64,000 nt of DNA from Neisseria subflava (GTDB lineage: Bacteria; Pseudomonadota; Gammaproteobacteria; Burkholderiales; Neisseriaceae), in assembly GCF_003044935.1 (NCBI RefSeq), contig NZ_POXP01000001.1, positions 434,001-498,000 of the forward strand, given 5' to 3'. The position numbers and the translations under genes are program-made. The notes under the pieces are model-generated. The model did not search any database, was not told the origin of the DNA, and saw only the letters and a program-made list of their open reading frames with translations. Every line of letters begins with the position of its first letter. The stretch's first letter is position 1. Shown here in pieces: positions 1-7,914 of this stretch.

Positions 1-526
1 GGTCAAGCGCGGAAGTCGGCTCGTCAAACAGCATCAGTTCAGGCTGAATCGCCAATGCTCGGGCAATGCCGACACGCTGCTGTTGACCGCCGGAAAGCTG
101 GTAGGGGTAGAGGTCAATTTTATCGCCCAAACCGACTTTTTTAAGCAATTTGACAGCCTCTTCACGCGCTTTGGCGACAGGCTTACCTTGTACGGCAACC
201 GGCCCTTCCATAACATTTTCCAACGCAGTTTTGTGCGGAAAGAGGTTGTATTGTTGAAACACCATGCCGGACTTGCGGCGCAGTGCCAAAATATCGTGTT
301 TGCTTGGTTTTTTGGAAAAATCGATGCTTAACGGCTGCGCGTTGTCAAACTCGATCTGACCTTGTTCTGGCATTTCCAAAGCATTTAAACAGCGCAAAAA
401 CGTGGTTTTACCTGAGCCGGACGGGCCTAGGATAACAACCACCTGTCCTTTGCCGACATCCAAATCGATGCCGCGCAAAATGGTATTTTCGCCAAAGGTC
501 TTATGGATATTGCGGATTTTAATCAT
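1..526 (-). CDS. Amino-acid ABC transporter ATP-binding protein (partial)
   Basis: ATPase subunit of a polar amino-acid importer, cut by the window edge so that only about the first 175 residues are present. The Walker A motif GPSGSGKT, the Q-loop region (MVFQQYNLFPH), the ABC signature LSGGQQQRVG and a Walker B ending in DEPTS are all visible, as in the GlnQ/TcyN class. The start ATG at 526 has a clear AAGGAG ribosome site 8 nt upstream. It is the third gene after the binding protein and the permease, 9 nt from the latter, so the three form one operon. Related gonococcal and meningococcal clusters take up cystine or cysteine; the substrate here is inferred from that resemblance. Confidence 0.9.
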   Translation of the reverse strand, partial: MIKIRNIHKTFGENTILRGIDLDVGKGQVVVILGPSGSGKTTFLRCLNALEMPEQGQIEFDNAQPLSIDFSKKPSKHDILALRRKSGMVFQQYNLFPHKTALENVMEGPVAVQGKPVAKAREEAVKLLKKVGLGDKIDLYPYQLSGGQQQRVGIARALAIQPELMLFDEPTSALD

Positions 527-535
527 GACAACTCC

Positions 536-1279
536 TTATTTGGCGACATAGCGGTCGAAACGTTTTTCCAAACGCGCCTGAATCAAAAACAGCACTTTGC
601 AGAAACACCAATAAACCAATGCGGCTTCGATATAAACGGGCAAAAAGTCATAAGTACGGTTTGCTGTCTCTTGGGCAACACGGAAAAGCTCGGTTACCGT
701 TACCACTGCGGCAAGCGAGGTGTTTTTGAACAGGCCGATAAACTCGTTGCTTAAAGGTGGTACGGCAACGCGGAATGCCTGCGGTGCGACAATGCGGCGG
801 AAAGTCTGCATATAGGTCATACCGATAGAGAAACCTGCTTCCCATTGGCCTTTAGGTACGGACAAAATTGCCGCGCGTATGGTTTCGGAAGCGTATGCGC
901 CGACGTTGAGCGAAAAGCCGATGATAGCGGCAGGAATCGGATCGATATAGATGCCGACGGAAGGCAAACCATAGAATACGATGACCAACTGCACCAAAAG
1001 CGGCGTACCGCGAATGACGGAAATATAAAATTCCACCAGCTTCAGCAAGCATTTTTGGAAAATGCCGCCGGAGGGCATGATTCGCACCAAAGCAACGGCT
1101 ACGGCAATAATCATGCCGATAACGAAAGAAGCGATCGCCAAAGGCAAAGACACTGCGAAGCCGGCTTTAACCATGGGCCAAAACGCGCTGATGAGCATAT
1201 CAGCACGTGTTTCCGTCATAAACGGCAGAGAGGCAAGGAAATTATTTAACACTGATGTCTTTTCCGAAGAATTGTTCAC
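536..1279 (-). CDS. Amino-acid ABC transporter permease
   Basis: Inner-membrane permease of the HisM/GlnP (3-TM polar amino-acid) family, with several hydrophobic segments and the family's EAA-type loop (EAGFSIGMTYMQTFRRIV). It should dimerise and couple to the ATPase encoded next. The longest frame starts with GTG at 1279, overlapping the binding-protein gene by 38 nt. GTG 1255 and ATG 1219 (MTETRADML) are alternatives; none has a convincing ribosome site, so the start is uncertain by up to 20 residues. The tight overlap suggests translational coupling. Confidence 0.9.
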   Translation of the reverse strand: MNNSSEKTSVLNNFLASLPFMTETRADMLISAFWPMVKAGFAVSLPLAIASFVIGMIIAVAVALVRIMPSGGIFQKCLLKLVEFYISVIRGTPLLVQLVIVFYGLPSVGIYIDPIPAAIIGFSLNVGAYASETIRAAILSVPKGQWEAGFSIGMTYMQTFRRIVAPQAFRVAVPPLSNEFIGLFKNTSLAAVVTVTELFRVAQETANRTYDFLPVYIEAALVYWCFCKVLFLIQARLEKRFDRYVAK

Positions 1280-2066
1280 CCAGTTTTTTCAGCGTGCCGT
1301 CGGCTTTCAGTTCAGTCATGGCTGTGCTGAATTTAGCCAATGCTTCATCATTGCCTTTATTGACAATCAAGCCGGAGCCGACTTTTTCGTCAGCCGGGGC
1401 AGACCAAACGATTTTTACACCGGCATTTGGGTTTTTCTTCAGGTAATCCAATACCGCCAATTCGTCGTTCAGGGTTGCGTCGGCACGTTTTTGTTCAATC
1501 AGGGTCAACGATTGCGCCAAACCATCAACAGCCACCAAATCTGCGCCTGCAGCTTTGGCTTTTTCGCCATAGTTACTGGTCAGGGATTGTGCGGTTTTCA
1601 CGCCTTTGATGTCGTTGATAGATTTGATGTTGCTGTCTTTACGGGCAACCAATACGGCACCGCTCCAGCTGTAAGGCTCGGATTTATCAAAAGTCGCTTG
1701 ACGCTCAGGGCTGGTCAGGCCGACTTGGTTGGCAACCACGTCGAAACGGCCGGCTTTCAAACCTGCCATCATGGAGTCCCATTGTGTTTCTTTAAATTCG
1801 ACTTTTACGCCCAATTTGTCGGCAACGGCGCGGGTAACTTCGACATCGTAGCCGGTCAATTTGCCGTCTTTGTCGTGGTAGGTGAAGGGTGCGTAAGTGC
1901 CCTCTGTGCCGACAGTGATGGTGCCTTTGTTGTTGATACGCTCAATCAGTGAGCCGGAAGCCGCGCCGGATTGGGCCGGTGCAGAAGAAGCTGAGTTGCT
2001 GCCTTCTCCGCCGCAAGCAGCCAAAACTACTGCAGCGATGGTGCCGAGTACGAATTTTTTCAACAT
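1242..2066 (-). CDS. Amino-acid ABC transporter substrate-binding lipoprotein (cystine/cysteine-type)
   Basis: Periplasmic solute-binding protein (SBP_bac_3 family, 274 aa). The N-terminus is a lipoprotein signal peptide with lipobox VLAAC, followed by a flexible Gly/Ser/Ala-rich linker. The body shows the family motifs: GTEGTYAPFTYHDKDGKLTGYDVEV near residue 54, then WDSMMAGLKAGRFDVVANQV. It is the first gene of the three-gene importer operon and has an AGGAG site 11 nt before the ATG. Neisseria carries paralogous systems for cystine and for cysteine; which one this is cannot be settled by eye. A DUS hairpin lies upstream, at the end of the amylosucrase gene. Confidence 0.92.
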   Translation of the reverse strand: MLKKFVLGTIAAVVLAACGGEGSNSASSAPAQSGAASGSLIERINNKGTITVGTEGTYAPFTYHDKDGKLTGYDVEVTRAVADKLGVKVEFKETQWDSMMAGLKAGRFDVVANQVGLTSPERQATFDKSEPYSWSGAVLVARKDSNIKSINDIKGVKTAQSLTSNYGEKAKAAGADLVAVDGLAQSLTLIEQKRADATLNDELAVLDYLKKNPNAGVKIVWSAPADEKVGSGLIVNKGNDEALAKFSTAMTELKADGTLKKLGEQFFGKDISVK

Positions 2067-2160
2067 GGATTTTTACTCCTGATTTTTAGTGTGTCATCTG
2101 GTATTAAAGCATGCATTCTAAGCGAAACTGCCCAAAATACAAAATACATCTTATTTCTTG

Positions 2161-2197
2161 AAAGGCCGTCTGAACGCTGATGTGTTCAGACGGCCTT
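2161..2197 (-). terminator. DUS inverted-pair hairpin downstream of amylosucrase
   Basis: Two AG-DUS copies in opposite orientation form a 14-bp perfect stem with a 9-nt loop. It sits 24 nt past the amylosucrase stop and serves both as uptake sequence and probable transcription terminator. Confidence 0.8.
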
Positions 2198-2220
2198 GAG
2201 TGGTGTATCAAAATTTCGGC

Positions 2221-4131
2221 TTATGCAATTTCAAGCCACATGACTTGATAGGGTTGCAGTACCAAATCCTGATTCAGGGAAACGGTTTGACCGCTGATCA
2301 AATCGTGTGCTTTAAACGGCATGGCTTGCAGCGTATGCGCACTGATGGTTTGCGGATGTTCGCTGAAGTTGCCGAATGCCAATAGTGCGTTGTTGCGCAT
2401 ATAGCCGATGATGTGTTTGTTGTTGGTGTTGAAGGTGACCAATCTGTCGCCATTAAAGCGCGGATTGCTTTGGCGGGTGGAAATCATATGGCGCAAACTT
2501 TGGAAGATTTGACCGGCAGTGGTCGAGCTGTCATGGCGTTGGTTGTACAACTCCTCATTGTAACGAGGACGGTGTGCCCAGCGGCTGTCGTCGCTCTTGT
2601 TGCTGTCGTTCGACCAGTCGTCGTCGTTGAGCGTACCGACTTCGTCGCCTAGGTAAATCAGCGGCAGGCCGCCGGTACTCAAAGTAATACTGTACAAAAG
2701 TTTGATGCGGTCAACGGCATATGGATCGTTTTGCGCCAAGCCGACCAATGCTGCGGCTGTACCGCTGACACGGCAGTCGCCTGTGTTTGGGTTGTATTGG
2801 AACGGTACACCGCGCGCGAAGCTGCCGTCGAAATGGTTGACGAAGAAGCGGTTGAGGAATTGTCGGTGGTCGTAGCCGTGGATGCCGAACTGCCATGCGT
2901 CCTCATCGGCAAATGTCCAGCCGATGTCGTCATGGCTGCGGACGTAGTTGACCCATGCAGTGTGGTCGGGCAGGTTGTGGCGGTAGGTCAGTGCTTGATG
3001 GAGCAGGTTGACTTCGCGCGTGGCAAGGGTGTTCCACAACAATGCCATTTGCAGCGGGTTGTAACCGATCTGGCATTCATCTTGGCTGATGTATTGGACA
3101 ACTTGGTCAGGGTGGACGATGGCTTCGGATTTGAAGAACACGGCCGGGGCGGCAATACGCATCACAGAGTTAAACACGCGAATTAAGGCATGGGCTTGCG
3201 GCAGGTTTTCGCAGCTTGTGCCCATTTGTTTCCAAATAAAGGCAACGGCATCCATGCGCAGAATATCAACGCCCAAGTTGGCAAGGAACATCATTTCGCC
3301 TGCCATAGCGCGGAATACCCATGGGTTGCTGTAATTCAAGTCCCATTGGAAGGAGTTGAACGTCGTCCATACCCAGCGTCCGTCTTCCAGTTGGGAGAAG
3401 CCGCCCGGATGTTGGTCGGGGAAGATTTCACGCAGGGTGCGGTCGTATTGGTCGGGCATCCAACGGTCAGGGAAAATGTAGTAGAAATTGTCGTAGAGCG
3501 GGTCGCCGGCGGCGCAGCGTTTTGCCCATTCGTGTTCATTGGAAGTGTGGTTAAAGATGAAATCGACAACGGCGGAAATGCCTGCTTCGTGCAGTGCGGC
3601 AATGACATCGCGTAAGTCGTCTATCGTACCCAAAGCCGGATTGACATCGCGGTAGCTGCTGACTGCATAGCCGCCGTCGCTTTTGCCTTCAGGACATTTA
3701 AACAGGGGCATCAGGTGCAGATAGGTCAGGCCCAATTCTTGGAAATAAGGGATTTTGGCTTTCAAGCCTTGCAGATCGCCTGCGAACAAATCGACGTAGC
3801 ACACGCCGCCGACCTGTTTGTTGGACAAAATCCAGTCAGGATCGTTTTCGCGCGCGATATCGATATCTTTTAAAGATGCGTTGCGTTGGGAATAGCTTTG
3901 CCATGCTTGGGCAATCAGTTGCTCCAGCATGGGGAGGACGGCTTCGTTGTTATTGTAAACGTTGTCCAGCTCGTGCATCAGTTTGGGAAAGTGTTCTTCA
4001 AGCCGTCTGTCAAACTGTTTCCAGTCTTCAGATGCCTCGATGCTTGCACGCTGTTCGGGAGTATAAATCGATAAGGTGCGTTCTTTAAGGTGATGCAAGG
4101 TCAAATCAACCTGTTGAGTCTGGGTCAACAT
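2221..4131 (-). CDS. ams: Amylosucrase
   Basis: GH13 subfamily 4 glucansucrase (EC 2.4.1.4). It splits sucrose, releases fructose and adds the glucosyl unit to a growing alpha-1,4-glucan. The length of 636 aa equals that of the N. polysaccharea enzyme, and recalled stretches match almost residue for residue. The catalytic residues are present: nucleophile Asp294 (DILRMDAV), acid/base Glu336 (FFKSEAIV) and transition-state stabiliser Asp401 ([11 protein letters not shown]), equal to 286/328/393 in recombinant-enzyme numbering. No signal peptide is seen. The gene appears monocistronic, ended by a DUS hairpin. It suits an oral commensal exposed to dietary sucrose; pathogenic Neisseria generally lack it. 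Confidence 0.97.
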   Translation of the reverse strand: MLTQTQQVDLTLHHLKERTLSIYTPEQRASIEASEDWKQFDRRLEEHFPKLMHELDNVYNNNEAVLPMLEQLIAQAWQSYSQRNASLKDIDIARENDPDWILSNKQVGGVCYVDLFAGDLQGLKAKIPYFQELGLTYLHLMPLFKCPEGKSDGGYAVSSYRDVNPALGTIDDLRDVIAALHEAGISAVVDFIFNHTSNEHEWAKRCAAGDPLYDNFYYIFPDRWMPDQYDRTLREIFPDQHPGGFSQLEDGRWVWTTFNSFQWDLNYSNPWVFRAMAGEMMFLANLGVDILRMDAVAFIWKQMGTSCENLPQAHALIRVFNSVMRIAAPAVFFKSEAIVHPDQVVQYISQDECQIGYNPLQMALLWNTLATREVNLLHQALTYRHNLPDHTAWVNYVRSHDDIGWTFADEDAWQFGIHGYDHRQFLNRFFVNHFDGSFARGVPFQYNPNTGDCRVSGTAAALVGLAQNDPYAVDRIKLLYSITLSTGGLPLIYLGDEVGTLNDDDWSNDSNKSDDSRWAHRPRYNEELYNQRHDSSTTAGQIFQSLRHMISTRQSNPRFNGDRLVTFNTNNKHIIGYMRNNALLAFGNFSEHPQTISAHTLQAMPFKAHDLISGQTVSLNQDLVLQPYQVMWLEIA

Positions 4132-4798
4132 AATGCCTACTCCGAAGTTAAGGTGAAATTGTTTTGAAGCTTGGTTTCACTTCTTTTGCAAATCCATGCC
4201 GATTGTGGGCGGCTAAGATTGTAATTTTGCGTCAAGAAACTGTCTCAATGATACTGGAAGTGCTTGAGTGTGCATAGGGTTTTCGCGGCTCTGGAAAAGG
4301 TTTTTTCAAGTGTTTGATTTTGATTAAAAGTAGGGTTGAGTATACGGAAAGTAGCTTTTTGACGAACTTATCTTTCAGACGGCCTGAGTCTTGTGAGAAA
4401 AACTTTTATTTTTATTGTCTTAGATATCTTTTTATTCCAATATGGCCGTCTGAAACATATTTACAGCATAGCGGATTGCTTGTTTCATCTAAAAACGTGT
4501 CATAGAGATTAAGTTCATGACTTCTGATGTAAATCAAAATTCTATAAAGAGGCAGTGATTGTGTTTTGAAGAGGGAAGGAATGTACGAGTTTCATTTATT
4601 AAAAAATGAATCCATCAGTTTTCTTATTGATAGTGGTTATTATGTAGATTATCAAGTTAATAAGGAAAAGGTGTTTGTCTGGTTTGTCATGCTTTTTTAA
4701 TATTATTTTTTAAAATTAGACTTGACCCATTACAAGCAATTACTTAAAGTACCCATCTTATTTTTACACAAGAAAACGGGTTGTCCCGTTCCAAAAAA
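4132..4798. other. AT-rich intergenic region between divergent amylosucrase and lutA
   Basis: About 670 bp holding the promoters of both divergent genes. It contains two convergently oriented single DUS copies (4374-4384 and 4443-4454), 58 bp apart, and one short reading frame listed separately. I see no convincing -35/-10 pair, tRNA or riboswitch. Confidence 0.6.
4581..4700 (+). CDS. Possible 39-residue small protein
   Basis: A short frame (starts MYEFHLLKNE, ends WFVMLF) with a strong purine-rich ribosome site (GAGGGAAGGA) directly before the ATG. It lies 98 bp before lutA in the same direction. No family is recognised. The good ribosome site is the only positive evidence; it may be a leader peptide, a small protein, or chance. 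Confidence 0.25.
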   Translation: MYEFHLLKNESISFLIDSGYYVDYQVNKEKVFVWFVMLF

Positions 4799-5578
4799 AT
4801 GAGCGCAATCAAACCACCACAAATCACCGTATTCGACAGCAAGCCAACCGATGCTTATTTCTTCGGTACTTGCGTTCTTGACCTTTTCATGCCCGAAGCA
4901 GGCATGGATGCCATCACTTTAATCGAACAACAGGGCATCCGTATCCATTATCCGATGGAGCAAAGCTGCTGTGGTCAACCGGCCTATTCGTCAGGTCATC
5001 CTAAAGAAGCCTTTGATGTTGCCAAAGCGCAACTGGATTTATTCCCTGAAAATTGGCCGATTGTCGTGCCTTCTGGTTCTTGCGGCGGCATGATGAAACA
5101 CCACTGGCCGACTTTGTTCAAAGGCACCGAGTACGAGCAAAAAGCGATTGATTGTGCCAACCGTATCATTGAATTCACCCACTTCCTGCTGGCGATTGGT
5201 TACAAACCTGAAGATAAAGGAGAGCCGGTTAAAGTGGCTGTCCATACTTCCTGCGCTGCACGTCGCGAGATGAATGTCCATTTGTCAGGCTGGCAGCTGA
5301 TTGACGGCATGGAAAATGTTGAACGTATCGTTCACGACCATGAAAGTGAATGCTGCGGTTTTGGCGGTACATTCTCTGTAAAACAAGCCGATATTTCCGG
5401 CGCGATGGTAACCGACAAAGTTGCAGCACTGAAAGAAACAGGCGCAACTGAAATCATCAGCGCGGACTGCGGCTGCATGATGAATATCGGCGGTAAAATT
5501 GCCAAAGACGAACCCAATATGCCACGTCCGAAACATATTGCATCTTTCCTGTTGGAACGTACCGGAGGTAAAGCATGA
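4799..5578 (+). CDS. lutA: Lactate utilisation protein A, CCG-domain Fe-S subunit
   Basis: Subunit of the LutABC (LldEFG) L-lactate oxidase complex, which oxidises lactate to pyruvate at the cytoplasmic membrane. It has two cysteine-rich CCG domains: SCCGQPAYSSG with SGSCGGMM in the first half, and HTSCAARREM, SECCGFGGTF and DCGCMMNI in the second. ATG 4799 (MSAIKPPQ) is preferred to an in-frame TTG at 4781 because the 259-aa product matches family length. The stop overlaps the next start (ATGA), indicating a translationally coupled operon lutA-lutC-lutB. Lactate is a preferred carbon source of Neisseria at mucosal surfaces. Confidence 0.93.
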   Translation: MSAIKPPQITVFDSKPTDAYFFGTCVLDLFMPEAGMDAITLIEQQGIRIHYPMEQSCCGQPAYSSGHPKEAFDVAKAQLDLFPENWPIVVPSGSCGGMMKHHWPTLFKGTEYEQKAIDCANRIIEFTHFLLAIGYKPEDKGEPVKVAVHTSCAARREMNVHLSGWQLIDGMENVERIVHDHESECCGFGGTFSVKQADISGAMVTDKVAALKETGATEIISADCGCMMNIGGKIAKDEPNMPRPKHIASFLLERTGGKA

Positions 5579-6276
5579 GCGCGCGCGAAAATATTTTAGC
5601 GAAACTGAAAAAAGCCGATGCCTTGCCGATGGAAGAACCGCCAGTTTTCGATTATTACCGTGAAATGGGTGTTTCTTGGGCAAACGATGTCGAGCGTTTG
5701 AAACATTGGGCGGCTGCCATGCGTGCCGTCAAAACTGAAATCTATTGGGTTACCAAATCCAACTGGCCGCAAGTATTCCGTCAAGCAGCCGAAGGCAAAG
5801 GCTTGAAAAACATTCTGCTCCCATTGGAAACAGAACATGGTCAGCTGGCCCGTGCAGCTTTGGCCGATACCAATATTGAACCTCGTGGTTTTGAGCGAAA
5901 AATCGACGACTGGAAAAACGAATTCTTTACCGATATTGAGGCCGGTTTTAGCGGCTCGAAATGCGGTATTGCCCGTACCGGTACGATTATGCTGGAGTCC
6001 AGCCCTCTTGAGCCGCGCAGCCTGAGTTTGGTTCCGCCCGTGCATTTCTGCCTGTTTGACACCAGTAAAATGTACAACGAATTCCATAATGCTGTTGAAG
6101 GCGAAAAACTGGTAGAAAAAGGCATGCCTACCAACGTTATTTTGATTTCTGGCCCGTCCAAGACTGCCGATATTCAATTGACTTTGGCCTATGGTGCACA
6201 CGGCCCGCGCGATTTGGTGGTTTTGGCCGTTCTGCCTGATCATATTTCCCCTGCCGATTTGGAGGAAAAAGCATGA
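5575..6276 (+). CDS. lutC: Lactate utilisation protein C (LUD domain)
   Basis: LUD-domain protein of 233 aa, partner of LutA and LutB. Typical segments are CGIARTGTIML and SLVPPVHFCL, followed by GPSKTADIQLTLAYGAHGP near the C-terminus. No Fe-S motif is present, as expected for the C subunit. It is joined to its neighbours by 4-nt overlaps at both ends. The order A-C-B differs from the A-B-C order in Bacillus. Confidence 0.92.
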   Translation: MSARENILAKLKKADALPMEEPPVFDYYREMGVSWANDVERLKHWAAAMRAVKTEIYWVTKSNWPQVFRQAAEGKGLKNILLPLETEHGQLARAALADTNIEPRGFERKIDDWKNEFFTDIEAGFSGSKCGIARTGTIMLESSPLEPRSLSLVPPVHFCLFDTSKMYNEFHNAVEGEKLVEKGMPTNVILISGPSKTADIQLTLAYGAHGPRDLVVLAVLPDHISPADLEEKA

Positions 6277-7727
6277 GTTCCCAAACCATTAAATTCCATA
6301 TGAAGCCGGAAACATTCAAGCAAAACGCTGCGATTTCTTTGCAAGACAAGCCTCTGCGTAAAAGCTTGCGCACAGCGATGGATATGCTGATGACCAAGCG
6401 TAAAGCCGTTTTGACAGATGAAGAAGAGCTGCAAAGCCTGCGTGACTTGTGTGAGCATGTCCGTCAACGTTCGTTGTCCAAATTACCTGCATTATTGGAA
6501 CAATTAGAAGCAAACCTGACCAAGTTGGGCGTTAAAGTCCACTGGGCGGAAACACCTGCTGAAGCTTGCCAAATCATTCACAACATCATTACCGATAAAA
6601 ACGGTAAGCTGATGGTGAAAGGCAAATCTATGGTCAGCGAAGAGATTGAGCTGAACCATTATCTGCAAGACCAAGGCATCAAAGCAGTTGAGAGCGACTT
6701 GGGCGAGTTTATCGTTCAAATGGCTGGCGAGAAACCAACCCATATCGTGATGCCTGCCATTCACAAGACCAAAGAGCAGGTTAGCGAGCTTTTCCATCAA
6801 AACCTTGGCACGCCTTTGACAGACGATGTAGATCAGCTAACCGGATTTGCCCGTAAAGCATTGCGCGATATTTACAGCATTGCCGATGTTGGTTTGAGCG
6901 GTGTGAACTTTGCCGTTGCGGAAACGGGTACTTTGTGTCTGGTTGAAAACGAAGGCAACGGCCGCTTGAGTACCACTGTACCGCCTGTGCACATCGCCAT
7001 TACCGGTATTGAAAAAGTGGTTGCGAAGCTGTCGGATGTTCCGCCTTTGTACAGCCTGTTGCCACGCTCCGCCATTGGTCAGAACATTACCACTTATTTC
7101 AATATGATTACCGGCCCTCGCCGTAGCGAAGAGCTGGATGGTCCTCAAGAAATGCACTTGGTACTGCTTGATAACGGTCGTAGCCAAGCGTATGCAGAAG
7201 ATCAAATGCGCCGTACCTTGCAATGTATCCGTTGCGGTGCGTGTATGAACCACTGTCCGGTTTATACCCGTATCGGCGGTGCGGCTTACGGTACGACTTA
7301 TCCCGGCCCGATTGGCGAGATTATCTCTCCGCACTTGTTGGGCTTGGATGCGACACGCGATCTGCCGACTGCGTGTACCATGTGCGGTGCCTGTGTTGAA
7401 GTTTGTCCGGTACGCATTCCGATTACCGAACAAATGCAACGTCTGCGTGTTGAAGCGCAACGTTCGCCAACCGAAACCGTTCCTCATCCTATCCGTGGTC
7501 AAGGTGCATCGCATACTTTCGGCGAACAAATGGCATGGCGTACGTTTAACGGTATTTTCAGCGGCAGTAAAGCTTATCGAGCATTCGGCTGGGCTGCTAC
7601 CAAATTCCGTGCATTGACGCCAAGCAAGCAGTTAAGCTGGACCAATAACCATGTTCCGATGAAACCTGCCAAGCAAACATTGCATGAGATGATGGCAGAA
7701 AGAAAACGTCAGCAAGAAAAAGCATAA
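6273..7727 (+). CDS. lutB: Lactate utilisation protein B (LUD + 2x[4Fe-4S])
   Basis: Iron-sulfur electron-transfer subunit of the LutABC complex, 484 aa. An N-terminal LUD domain (about residues 70-300, with VAETGTLCLVENEGNGR) is followed by two ferredoxin-type clusters: CIRCGACMNHCPVY near residue 319 and CTMCGACVEVCP near 369. A C-terminal extension rich in Lys/Arg/Gln follows. It is the last gene of the operon, closed by a strong intrinsic terminator at 7739-7770. Confidence 0.94.
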   Translation: MSSQTIKFHMKPETFKQNAAISLQDKPLRKSLRTAMDMLMTKRKAVLTDEEELQSLRDLCEHVRQRSLSKLPALLEQLEANLTKLGVKVHWAETPAEACQIIHNIITDKNGKLMVKGKSMVSEEIELNHYLQDQGIKAVESDLGEFIVQMAGEKPTHIVMPAIHKTKEQVSELFHQNLGTPLTDDVDQLTGFARKALRDIYSIADVGLSGVNFAVAETGTLCLVENEGNGRLSTTVPPVHIAITGIEKVVAKLSDVPPLYSLLPRSAIGQNITTYFNMITGPRRSEELDGPQEMHLVLLDNGRSQAYAEDQMRRTLQCIRCGACMNHCPVYTRIGGAAYGTTYPGPIGEIISPHLLGLDATRDLPTACTMCGACVEVCPVRIPITEQMQRLRVEAQRSPTETVPHPIRGQGASHTFGEQMAWRTFNGIFSGSKAYRAFGWAATKFRALTPSKQLSWTNNHVPMKPAKQTLHEMMAERKRQQEKA

Positions 7728-7738
7728 GACTTGAAAAT

Positions 7739-7775
7739 AAAACCTGAGGGATAAAAGCCTCAGGTTTTATTTTTT
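7739..7775 (+). terminator. Intrinsic terminator of lutACB
   Basis: Stem AAAACCTGAG / CTCAGGTTTT around a short loop, followed by a T-rich run, 12 nt after the lutB stop. Confidence 0.9.
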
Positions 7776-7853
7776 ATTAAATACTGCTGGTGTAGCATCG
7801 CTATTTGTAAAGGCATTTGATTTGATTATTGTATTTTGATTCTTTTGAATAAA

Positions 7854-7885
7854 AAGGCCGTCTGAAAGATTTTCAGACGGCCTTT
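7854..7885. terminator. DUS inverted-pair hairpin between convergent genes
   Basis: Opposed AG-DUS copies with a 3-4 nt loop lie between lutB and the convergent oxidoreductase gene. It can end transcription from the minus strand. Confidence 0.75.
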
Positions 7886-7914
7886 ATTACATCCAAAAGT
7901 TTTTGTCTAAGTCC

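Noticed and set aside
845-1249. Long antisense frame over the permease gene
   Set aside because: Mirror of the real coding frame, low-complexity composition, no start signals; the same applies to many long antisense frames in the window.
4314-4505. 63-codon frame before lutA
   Set aside because: No ribosome site, spans two DUS copies, no recognisable similarity.
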